From positions 1 to 64,000 of the forward strand of contig NZ_CADEPK010000012.1 of assembly GCF_902829255.1 (NCBI RefSeq): a stretch of DNA of 64,000 nt. Reading direction: 5' to 3'. Positions 19,070-29,936 of this stretch are shown piece by piece. The DNA is from Metabacillus niabensis (GTDB taxonomy: Bacteria > Bacillota > Bacilli > Bacillales > Bacillaceae). Position 1 is the stretch's first letter; every line of letters starts with the position of its first letter. The notes below the pieces were generated by a model. That model had not been told where the DNA came from. It made no database searches and worked only from the letters and a program-made list of their open reading frames with translations. Made by a program: the position numbers and the translations under genes.

Positions 19070-20236
19070 ATGTTTATGTTTGAGAAACCACTTGGAATGG
19101 TTGATACATTACCAAAATTATACGAGGTCAAAAAGAGAACGCGTCAAGCGATGACGAAGATCATTGAGCAGTGGGGCTTTCAATTTATTGAAACACCAAC
19201 ATTGGAATATTACGAAACAGTTGGTGTTCAATCTGCTATTTTGGATCAACAGCTTTTTAAATTACTTGATCAACAAGGACATACATTGGTGCTAAGACCG
19301 GATATGACAGCACCAATTGCCCGTGTAGCAGCTTCTAAGCTTTACAATAATCTTTATCCATTAAGACTTGCATACTCTGCAAACGTTTATCGTGCCCAAC
19401 AGCGTGAAGGGGGGCGACCAGCCGAATTTGAACAGGTTGGTGTTGAATTAATTGGTGACGGAACGACGAGTGCCGATGCAGAAGTGATTTCCTTAATGGT
19501 TTCAACATTAAAGGAAGCAGGTTTAGAGCATTTCAAAATCGCAATCGGACATATAGGCTATGCAAATGCTTTATTTAAGGAAGTGCTTGGAAACCAAGAG
19601 CGTGCAGATGTACTACGCCGTTTCTTATATGAAAAAAATTATGTCGGCTATCGTGAGCATGTAAAGGGATTACCATTATCCTCTATTGATAAAGAGCGTC
19701 TGCTTGCATTATTAACATTGCGCGGTGGAATCGATAAAGTGGAAGCTGCTAAAGAGCTTGTCTCATCAGAGGAAGCAACACTCTCATTAGAGGAAATCAA
19801 CAAGCTATGGACAAATTTAGAAGCCTTTGGTGTAACAGACTATTTAAAGCTTGATTTAAATATTGTCAGTCATATGAGCTACTATACGGGAATTTTATTT
19901 GAGGTTTATGCAGAAAATGTTGGCTTCTTAATTGGTAGTGGCGGACGCTATGATCATTTGTTTGAAAAATTCAATCGCGCCGCACCAGCTACAGGCTTCG
20001 GTCTTCATATTGATCGACTTATCGAGGCATTAAACATCGAGGAAACGCCGCAATTGCAATGCGTCATTTACAGTCAGGAACGTCGTATTGAGGCGATTTC
20101 CTATACAAATGAGCTACGTGAAGGCAACAAGCGCGTTGTGATGCAGGAGATCACAGGTATTAAGGATGTCGACGCTTTTACTAAACAGTTTGAAGAGGTT
20201 GCATATTTTATCGGTTCACGAAAGGAGGAGCTGTAA
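19070..20236 (+). CDS. hisZ: ATP phosphoribosyltransferase regulatory subunit
   Basis: HisZ is a histidyl-tRNA synthetase paralogue that binds short-form HisG and is needed for its activity and histidine feedback. This 388-residue protein keeps class II features (motif 2 region with LVLRPDMTAPIARV; LIGSGGRYDHL; ATGFGLHIDRL), but the usual anticodon domain is reduced. A second ATG at 19076 fits GGAG better; the start at 19070 is kept because B. subtilis HisZ begins the same way (MFMFEKP). First gene of the his operon and directly abuts hisG. Confidence 0.95.
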   Translation: MFMFEKPLGMVDTLPKLYEVKKRTRQAMTKIIEQWGFQFIETPTLEYYETVGVQSAILDQQLFKLLDQQGHTLVLRPDMTAPIARVAASKLYNNLYPLRLAYSANVYRAQQREGGRPAEFEQVGVELIGDGTTSADAEVISLMVSTLKEAGLEHFKIAIGHIGYANALFKEVLGNQERADVLRRFLYEKNYVGYREHVKGLPLSSIDKERLLALLTLRGGIDKVEAAKELVSSEEATLSLEEINKLWTNLEAFGVTDYLKLDLNIVSHMSYYTGILFEVYAENVGFLIGSGGRYDHLFEKFNRAAPATGFGLHIDRLIEALNIEETPQLQCVIYSQERRIEAISYTNELREGNKRVVMQEITGIKDVDAFTKQFEEVAYFIGSRKEEL

Positions 20237-20869
20237 ATGGCGAATGTATTAACAATTGCGATGCCAAAAGGGAGAATTTTTGAAGAAGCAGCCGATATGC
20301 TCCGCAAAGCTGGCTATCAGCTCCCACCTGAATTTGATGAATCAAGAAAGCTGATTTTAGATGTACCAAAAGAAAACATCCGGTTTATTTTAGCGAAGCC
20401 GATGGATGTAGTGACTTATGTAGAACATGGGGTTGCAGATGTCGGCATTGCGGGAAAAGATGTAATGCTAGAAGAAGATGGTGATGTCTACGAGGTACTA
20501 GATTTGAAAATTAGCGAATGCTATTTAGCTGTCGCAGGTCTTCCTGATGGGAAAATTTCAGATGTTGCCCCGAAAATTGCAACGAAATATCCGAAGGTTG
20601 CATCAAGCTATTTTCGTGAACAAGGGGAGCAGGTTGAAATCATTAAGTTAAATGGTTCGATTGAGCTTGCCCCGTTAATTGGCTTAGCAGACCGTATTGT
20701 CGATATCGTTTCAACAGGACAAACGCTAAAAGAGAATGGACTTGTTGAATTAGAACGTATTTGCCATATCACTTCACGGTTAATCGTAAATCCAGTTAGC
20801 TATCGGATGAAGGATGAGCCAATTGATAAATTAGTAGAACGTCTATCAAAAGTAATTGGAGGCTTGTGA
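20237..20869 (+). CDS. hisG: ATP phosphoribosyltransferase, short form
   Basis: HisG catalyses the first step of histidine synthesis: ATP plus PRPP to phosphoribosyl-ATP. The 210-residue length is the short form that lacks the C-terminal regulatory domain and therefore needs HisZ, encoded directly upstream. The PRPP-binding stretch [14 protein letters not shown] lies near residue 155. AAAGGAGG overlaps the end of hisZ. Confidence 0.96.
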   Translation: MANVLTIAMPKGRIFEEAADMLRKAGYQLPPEFDESRKLILDVPKENIRFILAKPMDVVTYVEHGVADVGIAGKDVMLEEDGDVYEVLDLKISECYLAVAGLPDGKISDVAPKIATKYPKVASSYFREQGEQVEIIKLNGSIELAPLIGLADRIVDIVSTGQTLKENGLVELERICHITSRLIVNPVSYRMKDEPIDKLVERLSKVIGGL

Positions 20870-20870
20870 G

Positions 20871-22139
20871 ATGAAAATCACTCGAATTACCGATAAAAAA
20901 GTATCTTTAAGAAGGACGATCGATACTGGAACTGAGCAGCAGCGAAAGGACGTCCAAGACATCATCGCTACCGTTCGCAACGATGGCGACAAAGCGCTTT
21001 TTGCTTACACTAAAAAATTTGATCAAGTATCACTTTCAAGCTTGCTCGTTACAGATGAGGAATTTACTGAAGCTTATAGAGAGCTAGATAAAGAGCTTGT
21101 TGACATCATCCGTGAGGCAGCGGCAAATATTCGCTCCTTCCATGAAAAACAAAAACGTGAATCATGGTTTAGCTATGATGATGATGGTACGATGCTAGGA
21201 CAAAAAATGACGCCATTGGATGCAGTTGGCGTATACGTACCAGGCGGAACAGCAGCATACCCCTCCTCTGTATTAATGAACGTTATCCCGGCGCAAGTAG
21301 CTGGAGTTAAAAGAATCGTTATCACATCTCCTCCAAACGGAAAAGGGACATTGCCAGCTGGAGTATTGGTTGCTGCGAAAGAGCTTGGAGTAGCAGAAAT
21401 CTATAAAGTAGGTGGCGCTCAAGCGATAGCTGCATTAGCTTATGGAACTGAAACAATCGCTTCTGTGGACAAAATTATGGGGCCGGGAAATATTTATGTA
21501 GCTCTTGCGAAACGAGAAGTGTTTGGTATTGTCGATATCGACATGATTGCTGGTCCAAGTGAAATTGTTGTGTTAAGCGATGAAACAGCTCGCGCTAATG
21601 AAATTGCTGCAGACTTATTATCACAGGCAGAGCATGATAAAAACTCATCAAGTATTCTTGTGACAACCTCAATGGATCAAGCGGAAAAGGTAAAGGCTGA
21701 GGTTGAAAAACAAGTTGCATTGCTACCAAGAGAGGAAATTGCTAAAGCGTCTGTTGAAGCGTATGGACATATCTATGTTACAGATGATCTTGAAACGGCA
21801 ATAGCAGTTGTAAATGAGCTTGCACCTGAGCATCTTGAAGTAATAACGGAAAATCCATTAGCCTGTTTACCTGGGATTAAACATGCTGGAGCCATTTTCT
21901 TAGGACGTTATAGCTCTGAACCAATTGGTGACTATTTTGCTGGGCCGAATCATGTGCTTCCAACAAATGGAACAGCACGGTTTTCAAGTCCGTTAAATGT
22001 CGATGATTTTATGAAAAAATCTAGCATTATCCAATATAGTAAGCAATCATTTGAAAAGAACTTTGCGAAGGTGGCTAAGCTTGCTCGTCTTGAAGGCTTG
22101 GAAGCTCACGCACGTGCAGTCGAGGAACGATTAAAATAA
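20871..22139 (+). CDS. hisD: Histidinol dehydrogenase
   Basis: HisD carries out the last two steps of histidine synthesis, oxidising histidinol to histidine with two NAD and a zinc ion. The 422-residue protein has the family signature region from [19 protein letters not shown] to [14 protein letters not shown], and the zinc/catalytic segments [11 protein letters not shown] and LAPEHLEV. The ATG at 20871 is chosen; GGAGG lies at the end of hisG, and an earlier in-frame ATG (20856) is inside hisG without a ribosome site. Confidence 0.96.
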   Translation: MKITRITDKKVSLRRTIDTGTEQQRKDVQDIIATVRNDGDKALFAYTKKFDQVSLSSLLVTDEEFTEAYRELDKELVDIIREAAANIRSFHEKQKRESWFSYDDDGTMLGQKMTPLDAVGVYVPGGTAAYPSSVLMNVIPAQVAGVKRIVITSPPNGKGTLPAGVLVAAKELGVAEIYKVGGAQAIAALAYGTETIASVDKIMGPGNIYVALAKREVFGIVDIDMIAGPSEIVVLSDETARANEIAADLLSQAEHDKNSSSILVTTSMDQAEKVKAEVEKQVALLPREEIAKASVEAYGHIYVTDDLETAIAVVNELAPEHLEVITENPLACLPGIKHAGAIFLGRYSSEPIGDYFAGPNHVLPTNGTARFSSPLNVDDFMKKSSIIQYSKQSFEKNFAKVAKLARLEGLEAHARAVEERLK

Positions 22140-22152
22140 GGGGGCAATTTTA

Positions 22153-22740
22153 ATGGCAAGAACGGCATCAATTGATCGAAAAACGAATGAAACAAAAATC
22201 TCTCTATCTTTTAATATCGATGGGGAAGGTCAATCATCATTAAAGACAGATGTTCCTTTTATGGACCATATGCTAGATCTATTTACAAAACACGGGCAAT
22301 TTGATTTAACAGTTGATGCAGATGGTGATGTGGAAATCGATGATCACCATACGACAGAGGATATTGGTATTTGCTTAGGAAACGCTTTGCGTGAAGCGCT
22401 CGGCGATAAAAAAGGAATTAAGCGTTACGGTAATGCTTTTGTTCCAATGGATGAAGCATTAGCTCAAGTAGTCGTTGATTTAAGCAATCGTCCACATCTT
22501 GAGTTTAGAGGGGAATTCCCAAATCAAAAGGTCGGGACATTTGATACTGAGAATGTTCACGAATTTTTATGGAAGCTTGCTCTAGAAGCGCGCATGAATC
22601 TCCATGTCATCATTCATTATGGTCATAATACACACCATATGATTGAAGCGGTATTTAAAGCATTAGGTAGAGCGTTAGATGAGGCGACAACCGTGGACCC
22701 GCGTATTAAGGGGGTTCCTTCTACGAAAGGAATGTTGTAA
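22153..22740 (+). CDS. hisB: Imidazoleglycerol-phosphate dehydratase
   Basis: This 195-residue monofunctional HisB dehydrates imidazoleglycerol phosphate to imidazole-acetol phosphate. Both manganese-binding motifs are present: DDHHTTEDI near residue 60 and [11 protein letters not shown] near residue 157. AAGGGGGC lies upstream of the ATG. The phosphatase half found in enteric HisB is absent, as expected in Bacillus, where a separate phosphatase acts. Confidence 0.96.
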   Translation: MARTASIDRKTNETKISLSFNIDGEGQSSLKTDVPFMDHMLDLFTKHGQFDLTVDADGDVEIDDHHTTEDIGICLGNALREALGDKKGIKRYGNAFVPMDEALAQVVVDLSNRPHLEFRGEFPNQKVGTFDTENVHEFLWKLALEARMNLHVIIHYGHNTHHMIEAVFKALGRALDEATTVDPRIKGVPSTKGML

Positions 22741-23364
22741 ATGATCGCGATTATTGATTACGGAATGGGGAATCTGTACAGTGTCAGCAAAGCGTTAGAG
22801 CGGATGGATGTAGATTACTTTATTTCAAGTGAGGAAGCTGAGCTGGAAAAAGCAGACGGATATATTTTACCCGGTGTCGGTTCATTTAAGGATGCAATGG
22901 CGATTTTAAATGAAACAGGGTTAACGTCCTTCATTCAAAAAATTGCAGCAAACGGGAAGCCGCTGCTTGGAATTTGCCTTGGGATGCAGCTTTTATTTGA
23001 AGAAAGCGAGGAAAATGGACTAGCTAACGGTTTATCACTCCTACCTGGTAAAGTAGTGAAAATTCCAGAGAATACAAACGGGATAACGCTAAAGGTCCCG
23101 CATATGGGCTGGAATGAGCTTGACATCAGAAATGAAAATCGTTTGTTATCAGGAATTGAGAAAGGCTATGCATATTTCGTTCATTCTTATTACGTTGAAA
23201 CAGACGCTGCTGATACATTGTTAGCAACAGCGGAATATGGAGTCGATGTCCCGGCTGTTGTTGGCAGAGGAAATGTTTTCGGTACTCAATTTCATCCGGA
23301 AAAAAGTAGTGAGCTAGGCTTAGCGATTTTAAAGAATTTCGTTCAAATTGTGAAGGAAGCTTGA
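22741..23364 (+). CDS. hisH: Imidazole glycerol phosphate synthase, glutaminase subunit
   Basis: This 207-residue class I glutamine amidotransferase supplies ammonia to HisF. The nucleophile Cys is in GICLGMQLLFE near residue 80; His and Glu of the triad are in QFHPEKSSE near residues 181-183. Start codon directly follows the hisB stop. In B. subtilis hisA comes next; here the following gene is hisF. Confidence 0.95.
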   Translation: MIAIIDYGMGNLYSVSKALERMDVDYFISSEEAELEKADGYILPGVGSFKDAMAILNETGLTSFIQKIAANGKPLLGICLGMQLLFEESEENGLANGLSLLPGKVVKIPENTNGITLKVPHMGWNELDIRNENRLLSGIEKGYAYFVHSYYVETDAADTLLATAEYGVDVPAVVGRGNVFGTQFHPEKSSELGLAILKNFVQIVKEA

Positions 23365-23396
23365 TGATAGAATCATAGGAAGAGAGGATATGACCG

Positions 23397-24155
23397 ATGA
23401 TAACAAAACGAATTATCCCTTGCTTAGATGTGAAGGAAGGACGTGTCGTAAAAGGGATTCAGTTTTTAGGCTTAAGAGATGCAGGCGATCCTGTTGAACT
23501 AGCAAAATTCTATGATCAGGAAGGTGCAGATGAGCTTGTCTTCCTTGATATTTCCGCATCTCATGAAGGCCGAAAAACGATGGTTGATGTTGTCGAGCAG
23601 GTTGCAGCACAACTAGCCATTCCTTTCACAGTTGGCGGTGGAATTAACTCATTAGAGGATATGAAAAAAATCCTTCGCGCAGGTGCTGATAAAGTTTCAT
23701 TAAACACAGCAGCAGTATTAAATCCAAATCTCATTACAGAAGGTGCAGGCTTTTTTGGCTCCCAATGTATCGTGGTCGCAATTGATGCGAAATATGATGA
23801 ATCTCTAGGTAGCTGGCGGGTGTATACACATGGTGGCAGAAAGGAAACGGAATGGGAAGTTGTCGATTGGGCTCGTGAAGCTGTTAAACGTGGTGCAGGG
23901 GAAATTTTATTAACGAGCATGGACAGTGACGGTGAAAAGAATGGATTTAATTTAGCTCTTAATAAAGCTGTTAGCGAAGCGGTTTCTGTTCCGGTGATCG
24001 CCTCAGGTGGTGCTGGAAGTGCAGAGCATTTTTTAGCAGCCTTCAATGAAGGGAAAGCTGACGCAGCATTAGCGGCATCTATCTTCCACTATAAAGAAAC
24101 ATCAGTGAAAGAAGTAAAAGACTATTTAGAAAAGCGGGGGGTGAACGTACGATGA
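23397..24155 (+). CDS. hisF: Imidazole glycerol phosphate synthase, cyclase subunit
   Basis: This 252-residue TIM barrel turns PRFAR and ammonia into imidazoleglycerol phosphate and AICAR. The N-terminus [15 protein letters not shown] carries the first catalytic Asp, and IDAKYDE near residue 130 carries the second. These HisF-specific features separate it from HisA, which would read AIDL/AIDM-x-GGxCVRL. GAGAGG precedes the ATG. Only 32 bp separate it from hisH, so hisA is absent. The last codons overlap hisI by 4 bp. Confidence 0.95.
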   Translation: MITKRIIPCLDVKEGRVVKGIQFLGLRDAGDPVELAKFYDQEGADELVFLDISASHEGRKTMVDVVEQVAAQLAIPFTVGGGINSLEDMKKILRAGADKVSLNTAAVLNPNLITEGAGFFGSQCIVVAIDAKYDESLGSWRVYTHGGRKETEWEVVDWAREAVKRGAGEILLTSMDSDGEKNGFNLALNKAVSEAVSVPVIASGGAGSAEHFLAAFNEGKADAALAASIFHYKETSVKEVKDYLEKRGVNVR

Positions 24156-24781
24156 TTGAGCAAATTAAATTCGATCAAAGTGGACTCGTTCCAGCAATCG
24201 TACAGGATGCAACTAGTAAGGAAGTATTGACATTAGCATACATGAATGAAGAGTCATTAAAAAAGACGATTGCGACAAAGGAAACATGGTTTTATAGTCG
24301 TTCGAGACAGGAGCTCTGGCATAAAGGGGCAACTTCAGGAAATACTCAAAAAGTTGTCGAGCTACGCTATGACTGTGACGAGGACGCCATTTTAGTCCTT
24401 GTTGAGCCTGCTGGACCAGCATGTCACACAGGTGAATATACATGCTTTAATAAAACTATAGATGGTCAAGCTGCTTCAACACTCCAAGATCGGTTTGCCA
24501 TCTTTAACACTTTAGAAAAGGTCATTGCAGAACGTGAGGCAGAACGTCCGGAAGGTGCTTATACAACCTATTTATTCAACGAAGGTGTCGATAAAATCCT
24601 GAAAAAGGTCGGGGAAGAAACAGCAGAAGTTATTATTGCTTCTAAAAACAGAGACCACGATGAACTCAAATGGGAGGTTGCAGACTTATTGTTCCACTTA
24701 TTGGTACTGCTACGGGAGCAAAGGCTTCCTCTTGATGATGTGTTAAAGGTACTTGAAGAAAGACATGTTGGGAAGAAATAG
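24152..24781 (+). CDS. hisI: Bifunctional phosphoribosyl-AMP cyclohydrolase / phosphoribosyl-ATP diphosphatase
   Basis: This 209-residue fusion has an N-terminal cyclohydrolase domain (zinc/magnesium ligands in YDCDEDAIL and [11 protein letters not shown]) and, from about residue 112, a MazG-like diphosphatase domain ([22 protein letters not shown]). Together they catalyse steps two and three of histidine synthesis. It overlaps hisF at ATGA and is the last gene of the operon. Confidence 0.95.
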   Translation: MIEQIKFDQSGLVPAIVQDATSKEVLTLAYMNEESLKKTIATKETWFYSRSRQELWHKGATSGNTQKVVELRYDCDEDAILVLVEPAGPACHTGEYTCFNKTIDGQAASTLQDRFAIFNTLEKVIAEREAERPEGAYTTYLFNEGVDKILKKVGEETAEVIIASKNRDHDELKWEVADLLFHLLVLLREQRLPLDDVLKVLEERHVGKK

Positions 24782-24809
24782 GACTCATTTTATATGGGTC
24801 TTTTTTTCT
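24782..24809 (+). terminator. Terminator of the his operon
   Basis: GACTCAT and ATGGGTC (one G-T pair) enclose TTTAT and are followed by a T run of seven. It starts right after the hisI stop. Confidence 0.85.
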
Positions 24810-24817
24810 GTGTACAA

Positions 24818-24946
24818 ATACTTTTAAATTTCAGGAAATCCTTTCATTAATCGATGATTACTTTCATATCGAGGGCAAATCCTTTCATTTCGTGAGCGAA
24901 TACTTTCAAAAAAGAAACCTCTTTCCACTTTCACCCATTACTTTTA
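24818..24946. repeat. 20-21 bp tandem array, CTTTCAT type
   Basis: CTTTTA or CTTTCA cores start at 24821, 24841, 24861, 24882 and 24903, spaced 20, 20, 21 and 21 bp, with degenerate copies at 24921 and 24941. The unit is roughly AAATCCTTTCATTTCGTGAGC. On the minus strand each unit begins ATGAAAGKATT, which resembles the TTGACAGATT start of the other two arrays. It sits directly after the his terminator and before yvcD. Confidence 0.7.
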
Positions 24947-25018
24947 AAAACCTCTATTTCTACACTCTTTCTTATGGTATACTAACCTACGGTGAAATGA
25001 ATGAAATGGAGGATTTCA

Positions 25019-26479
25019 GTGGGAAAACAATTGAGCAAAAAACAACAAAAAGCACAGGTTGTCCCGTTTCTCCAAGATGGACAATATTACTATAATAAAG
25101 GCCTAAAGGCTTATCGAGAACAAAATTATCAAAAGGCGAGCAAATATTTCGAAAAGGCTGTGGATTTAGATCCGAGGGACTCAGTAAAGCTTTCCCAATT
25201 AGCGACAATTTATACCGATATGGGAAAGTATAGCCAATCAAATGAATTGCTTTCATATATACTTGATGAAGTTGACAAGGACATGACGGAATGTCATTAC
25301 TTTATGGCGAATAATTTCGCACATCTTGGGTTATTTCAGGAAGCATATAAATGTGCAACTGAATATGCAAAACTAGCACCATTTGGTGAATTTTTTGAGG
25401 AAAACGAGGACCTAATTGACCTTCTAACGATGGAAGGTGATGATGAGGAGCCTTTTTTAAAAGATCCAGACGATCTTATTCTTAAGCAGGATGCCGCAAA
25501 ATCACTATTGGAAAATAGTCAATTTGAAGAGGCGATTCTTCTTCTTGAAGAAATAGTGAAAGAATACCCTGAATTTTGGTCAGCTCATAATAATTTATCA
25601 CTTGCTTATTTTTATGTTGGAGAAGTGGAAAAGGCGAAGGAATATTTGCAAACAGTTCTTGAACAAAATCCTGGTAATCTCCATGCGTATTGTAATTTAT
25701 TAGTTTTTTATTATTATGAACGCCAGGATGAGAAGGTTGAACAAATTGCAAATATGTTAGCGAACGTGCACCCACTTCTTTACGAACATCGTTATAAGCT
25801 TGGCGCAACATTTGCTCTCGTCGGGTATTATCCGATTGCTTACAAATGGTTGCGTTCTCTCTACAAGCAAGGCTTTGAAGGGGATGATACGTTTTATTAT
25901 TGGTTATCCTATTCAGCGTATTTTACTGGTCATATAGCATTTGCAGAGCAGATGTGGGAGCGAGTGATAAAAGAAAATAAAAGTAAAATCGGCTTAGAGC
26001 CTTGGAATACGAAAGATAATCTTCATCAATTAAATGCTGCGAGCCTTTCTTTAGAAGAACGTTTGTATGCGATTTTTATGGCAATGCAAACAAATAAGTT
26101 AGCTGATTTCAAAGCTAACCGACTACAATCACAAATTGAGCAAGATTTCTTAGAAGCAGTTTTATCTGAGAACACCGACGGAAAGAAAAGTGCAGGACTG
26201 ATTTATCAAATAACAAATGCCTTATTTCAAAATGGAAAAGATAATGAATTAGTTATGTTTTCCTTTCACGTTTTACTAAAGGCTTATAATATGGATTTTT
26301 CATTGAAAAATGTTTTAGGCTGGGCATCTGCTCTTCACTATGTGTGGTATCAGGAACAACATGAAGCAATCAGTCAATCGGGAATCGCACATTTGTATGG
26401 AATATCTGTTTCAACTGTTGGGAAATATGTAAAAATCGTAAGAGAAATCCAACAAGATACGGAGACTGCAAAGGTATAA
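25019..26479 (+). CDS. yvcD: Tetratricopeptide-repeat protein YvcD
   Basis: This protein of about 486 residues has several TPR-like helix pairs (for example YNKGLKAYREQNYQKASKYFEKAVDLDP near the N-terminus, then at about 155-215). A C-terminal helix-turn-helix-like segment, SGIAHLYGISVSTVGKYVKIV, follows. The GTG at 25019 is chosen because GGAGG lies 7 bp before it; an upstream in-frame ATG at 25001 precedes that site. Gene order matches B. subtilis yvcD, of unknown function. TPR proteins usually bind partners, and the tail could contact DNA. Confidence 0.82.
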   Translation: MGKQLSKKQQKAQVVPFLQDGQYYYNKGLKAYREQNYQKASKYFEKAVDLDPRDSVKLSQLATIYTDMGKYSQSNELLSYILDEVDKDMTECHYFMANNFAHLGLFQEAYKCATEYAKLAPFGEFFEENEDLIDLLTMEGDDEEPFLKDPDDLILKQDAAKSLLENSQFEEAILLLEEIVKEYPEFWSAHNNLSLAYFYVGEVEKAKEYLQTVLEQNPGNLHAYCNLLVFYYYERQDEKVEQIANMLANVHPLLYEHRYKLGATFALVGYYPIAYKWLRSLYKQGFEGDDTFYYWLSYSAYFTGHIAFAEQMWERVIKENKSKIGLEPWNTKDNLHQLNAASLSLEERLYAIFMAMQTNKLADFKANRLQSQIEQDFLEAVLSENTDGKKSAGLIYQITNALFQNGKDNELVMFSFHVLLKAYNMDFSLKNVLGWASALHYVWYQEQHEAISQSGIAHLYGISVSTVGKYVKIVREIQQDTETAKV

Positions 26480-26645
26480 ATTTTCCTTTTATACGATTAA
26501 TAAATATCAATAAAACTTGATGATGAGCAAAAAATTAGCATATATCGCAAATATTTTATACGATGAATATACGAAAATAAGTAAAAGATAGGATATATGT
26601 TTTAAAGTAGCAGATAATCAAAGTAAACAACTTGATGAGGAGTGA

Positions 26646-27602
<957 letters not shown>

Positions 27603-27726
27603 ATCTTGGTGGAAGATAATTTTACACATTCGTAATTCTGTTTTAACTCTCCTGTAACATGGATGAAACAATTATGAGTTACTATATAAATAGTAATTGA
27701 CCCCCTTTTATAAATAGACTTATTTT

Positions 27727-27762
27727 AGAGCATAGGCGCCCTTTCCTATGCTCCCTTTTTTT
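27727..27762 (+). terminator. Terminator after trxB
   Basis: GAGCATAGG and CCTATGCTC form a 9-bp perfect stem with an 8-nt loop, followed by CC and a T run. Confidence 0.85.
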
Positions 27763-27830
27763 GTCCACAATCTGTTCAATTTTCCTCAAAAAAAAGTGAA
27801 ACAGATTCCTACATGATTCGTATATATTTA

Positions 27831-28096
27831 GAAAAGCGGAAATGCCTTGATTAGCCCGACAAGCATAGACAAATTAGAATAGAAGGTGTACTTTACCTTC
27901 AAATCTGATTTGGGTTATGACCTCGAGGGGCTAGGCGCTGGAGCTAGACAATAAGAAAAGCGGAAGTGCCTTGCTAAGCCCCGACAAGCATAAGACGAAT
28001 CAGAATAGAAGGTGCACTTTACCTTCAATTCTGATTTGTGTTATGACCTCGAGGGGCTAGGCACTGGAGCTAGACAATAAGAAAAGCGAAAGTGGC
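27831..28096. repeat. Tandem long-hairpin repeats (two full units and a stub)
   Basis: GAAAAGCGG begins units at 27831 (124 bp) and 27955 (126 bp). A third start, GAAAAGCGAAAGTGGC at 28081, is truncated. Each unit folds almost end to end: AGTGCC...GCCCC pairs with GGGGCTAGGCACT, and inside it CATAA/TTATG, AATCAGAAT/ATTCTGATT and GAAGGT/ACCTTC. The units differ at scattered positions but keep the pairing. I recall this sequence type as a widespread intergenic repeat of Bacillaceae; that is memory, not a search. Confidence 0.8.
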
Positions 28097-28192
28097 TCGC
28101 ACAGCCATATTAAGCTACATACTTAAACTAGACCCAATGATTCAATTTTTCTTAATATACTACATAAATACCAACGAACAAGGCTCCATTAA

Positions 28193-28221
28193 TTGTGAAG
28201 AATACGTATAAATAGTATAAT
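28193..28221 (+). promoter_or_regulatory. Probable promoter of the yvcI-rapZ-glmR-whiA group
   Basis: TTGTGA (28193-28198), 17 bp, TATAAT (28216-28221). It would give a leader of about 190 nt before yvcI. No terminator or leader ORF with a ribosome site was found in that leader. Confidence 0.6.
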
Positions 28222-28418
28222 GAAGCGAGACTTATCTTCGTGTTCTTGGCGAAATTCCGCTTCAAGTATTACTGCCAGTTTAACGGAATAAGGGCAAGTA
28301 AAAATTACTAAAACAGAATAATAAGAACAAGGCTAACGAAGTGACAGTAAGCTTTACAACGTCTGCTTTTGGTTGTGCCTTGAGCTTTCTGATAAGTACA
28401 AAAACGAGGTGAATCAAG

Positions 28419-28877
28419 ATGCAGCGCGTAACGAATTGTGTCTTAATGGATGGAGACAACGTTCTTCTCCTTCAAAAGCCAAGAAGAGGCTGGTGGGTAG
28501 CTCCAGGCGGTAAGATGGAGCTAGGTGAATCAATTAAAGATACTGTTACACGAGAATATCGTGAAGAAACAGGCATATACATTAGAAACCCTCAATTAAA
28601 GGGAGTTTTTACCTTCCTCATTCAGGATGGGAAAGACATTGTATCTGAATGGATGATGTTTACTTTCCTAGCTACGGATTTTCAAGGAACGAATGTACAT
28701 GAATCAGAAGAAGGAACAATTAAATGGCATCCGAAAGAGGATGTTAAAGCATTGCCGATGGCTCCTGGCGATTATCATATACTCGATTATGTAATGAAAG
28801 GCACGGGAATGCTGTACGGGACCTTTACGTATACACCTGATTATGAACTCATCTCCTATCGACTCGATCCTCAATAA
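28419..28877 (+). CDS. yvcI: NUDIX hydrolase YvcI
   Basis: This 152-residue NUDIX enzyme has the complete box GKMELGESIKDTVTREYREETGI at about residues 30-52 (G-x5-E-x7-REUxEExGU). It was annotated in relatives as an 8-oxo-dGTP diphosphatase-type pyrophosphohydrolase; the substrate here is not certain. GAGGTG precedes the ATG. First gene of the conserved yvcI-rapZ-glmR-whiA group. Confidence 0.88.
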   Translation: MQRVTNCVLMDGDNVLLLQKPRRGWWVAPGGKMELGESIKDTVTREYREETGIYIRNPQLKGVFTFLIQDGKDIVSEWMMFTFLATDFQGTNVHESEEGTIKWHPKEDVKALPMAPGDYHILDYVMKGTGMLYGTFTYTPDYELISYRLDPQ

Positions 28878-29024
28878 AGATGGATGTTGAAAATTCAAGA
28901 AATTATTTGTTCATCATATGGAAATCGATGGATGTTTAAGCGATAATAAAGTTAGGAATTAGAATCGGACACTAAAACATTCTCATTCAGATGAGTGGTT
29001 ACGAGTAGAAAGGAGGAACTAGAC

Positions 29025-29933
29025 ATGTCTAATGAAACAAATATCGAACAGTCTACAACACCACAAGAAATACAAATGGTTATTATTACAGGAATGTCAG
29101 GAGCAGGTAAGACGGTAGCAATTCAAAGCTTTGAAGACTTAGGGTATTTTTGCGTCGACAATTTACCTCCAACGCTTCTTCCAAAATTTTTAGAATTGAT
29201 GAAGGAGTCAGGCTCAAAAATGAACAAGGTTGCTCTTGTCATGGATTTGCGCGGTCGTGAGTTTTTTGACTCCCTTTTCCAAGCGCTTGATGATTTATCT
29301 GAAAGCACTTGGTTAACCCCGCAAATTCTGTTCCTTGATGCTAATGATGCAACACTTGTGACAAGATATAAGGAAACAAGACGTTCTCATCCGTTAGCTT
29401 CGAAAGGACTGCCGCTTGAGGGGATCGGTCTTGAACGCGAGCTTTTAGAGGAGCTTAAAGGAAGAGCACAGCTTATTTATGATACATCGAGCTTAAAGCC
29501 TCGGGAATTAAGAGAAAAAATTCTCAAGCAGTTCTCTTCAAGTGTGGAGCATACTTTTACAGTAAATGTCACATCGTTTGGCTTTAAGTATGGTGTACCA
29601 ATTGATGCTGATTTAATGTTTGATGTACGATTCCTACCGAATCCGCATTATATTGACAGCATGAGACCATTAACTGGTTTACAAGAGGAAGTATCGTCTT
29701 ATGTGCTAAAATGGAGTGAGACGCAAAAGTTTTTAGAAAAACTAATCGATTTGCTTACCTTTATGCTGCCTTATTACAAGCGAGAAGGAAAAAGTCAAAT
29801 TGTGATTGCGATTGGATGTACGGGAGGACAGCATCGCTCAGTTACATTAGCAGAATACATTGCGAACCATTTTAAACAGGAATATCATACTCAAGTTTCC
29901 CACAGGGATATTGAGAAGCGAAAGAATCATTAA
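29025..29933 (+). CDS. rapZ: RNase adapter / nucleotide-binding protein RapZ (YvcJ)
   Basis: This 302-residue P-loop protein has Walker A GMSGAGKT at residues 23-30 and the conserved C-terminal motif [18 protein letters not shown]. The E. coli homologue controls glmS mRNA through RNase E; B. subtilis YvcJ hydrolyses nucleotides and affects competence. The ATG at 29025 has AAGGAGG correctly spaced; an upstream GTG at 28995 lies before that site. Four bases separate it from glmR. Confidence 0.94.
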   Translation: MSNETNIEQSTTPQEIQMVIITGMSGAGKTVAIQSFEDLGYFCVDNLPPTLLPKFLELMKESGSKMNKVALVMDLRGREFFDSLFQALDDLSESTWLTPQILFLDANDATLVTRYKETRRSHPLASKGLPLEGIGLERELLEELKGRAQLIYDTSSLKPRELREKILKQFSSSVEHTFTVNVTSFGFKYGVPIDADLMFDVRFLPNPHYIDSMRPLTGLQEEVSSYVLKWSETQKFLEKLIDLLTFMLPYYKREGKSQIVIAIGCTGGQHRSVTLAEYIANHFKQEYHTQVSHRDIEKRKNH

Positions 29934-29936
29934 AAA

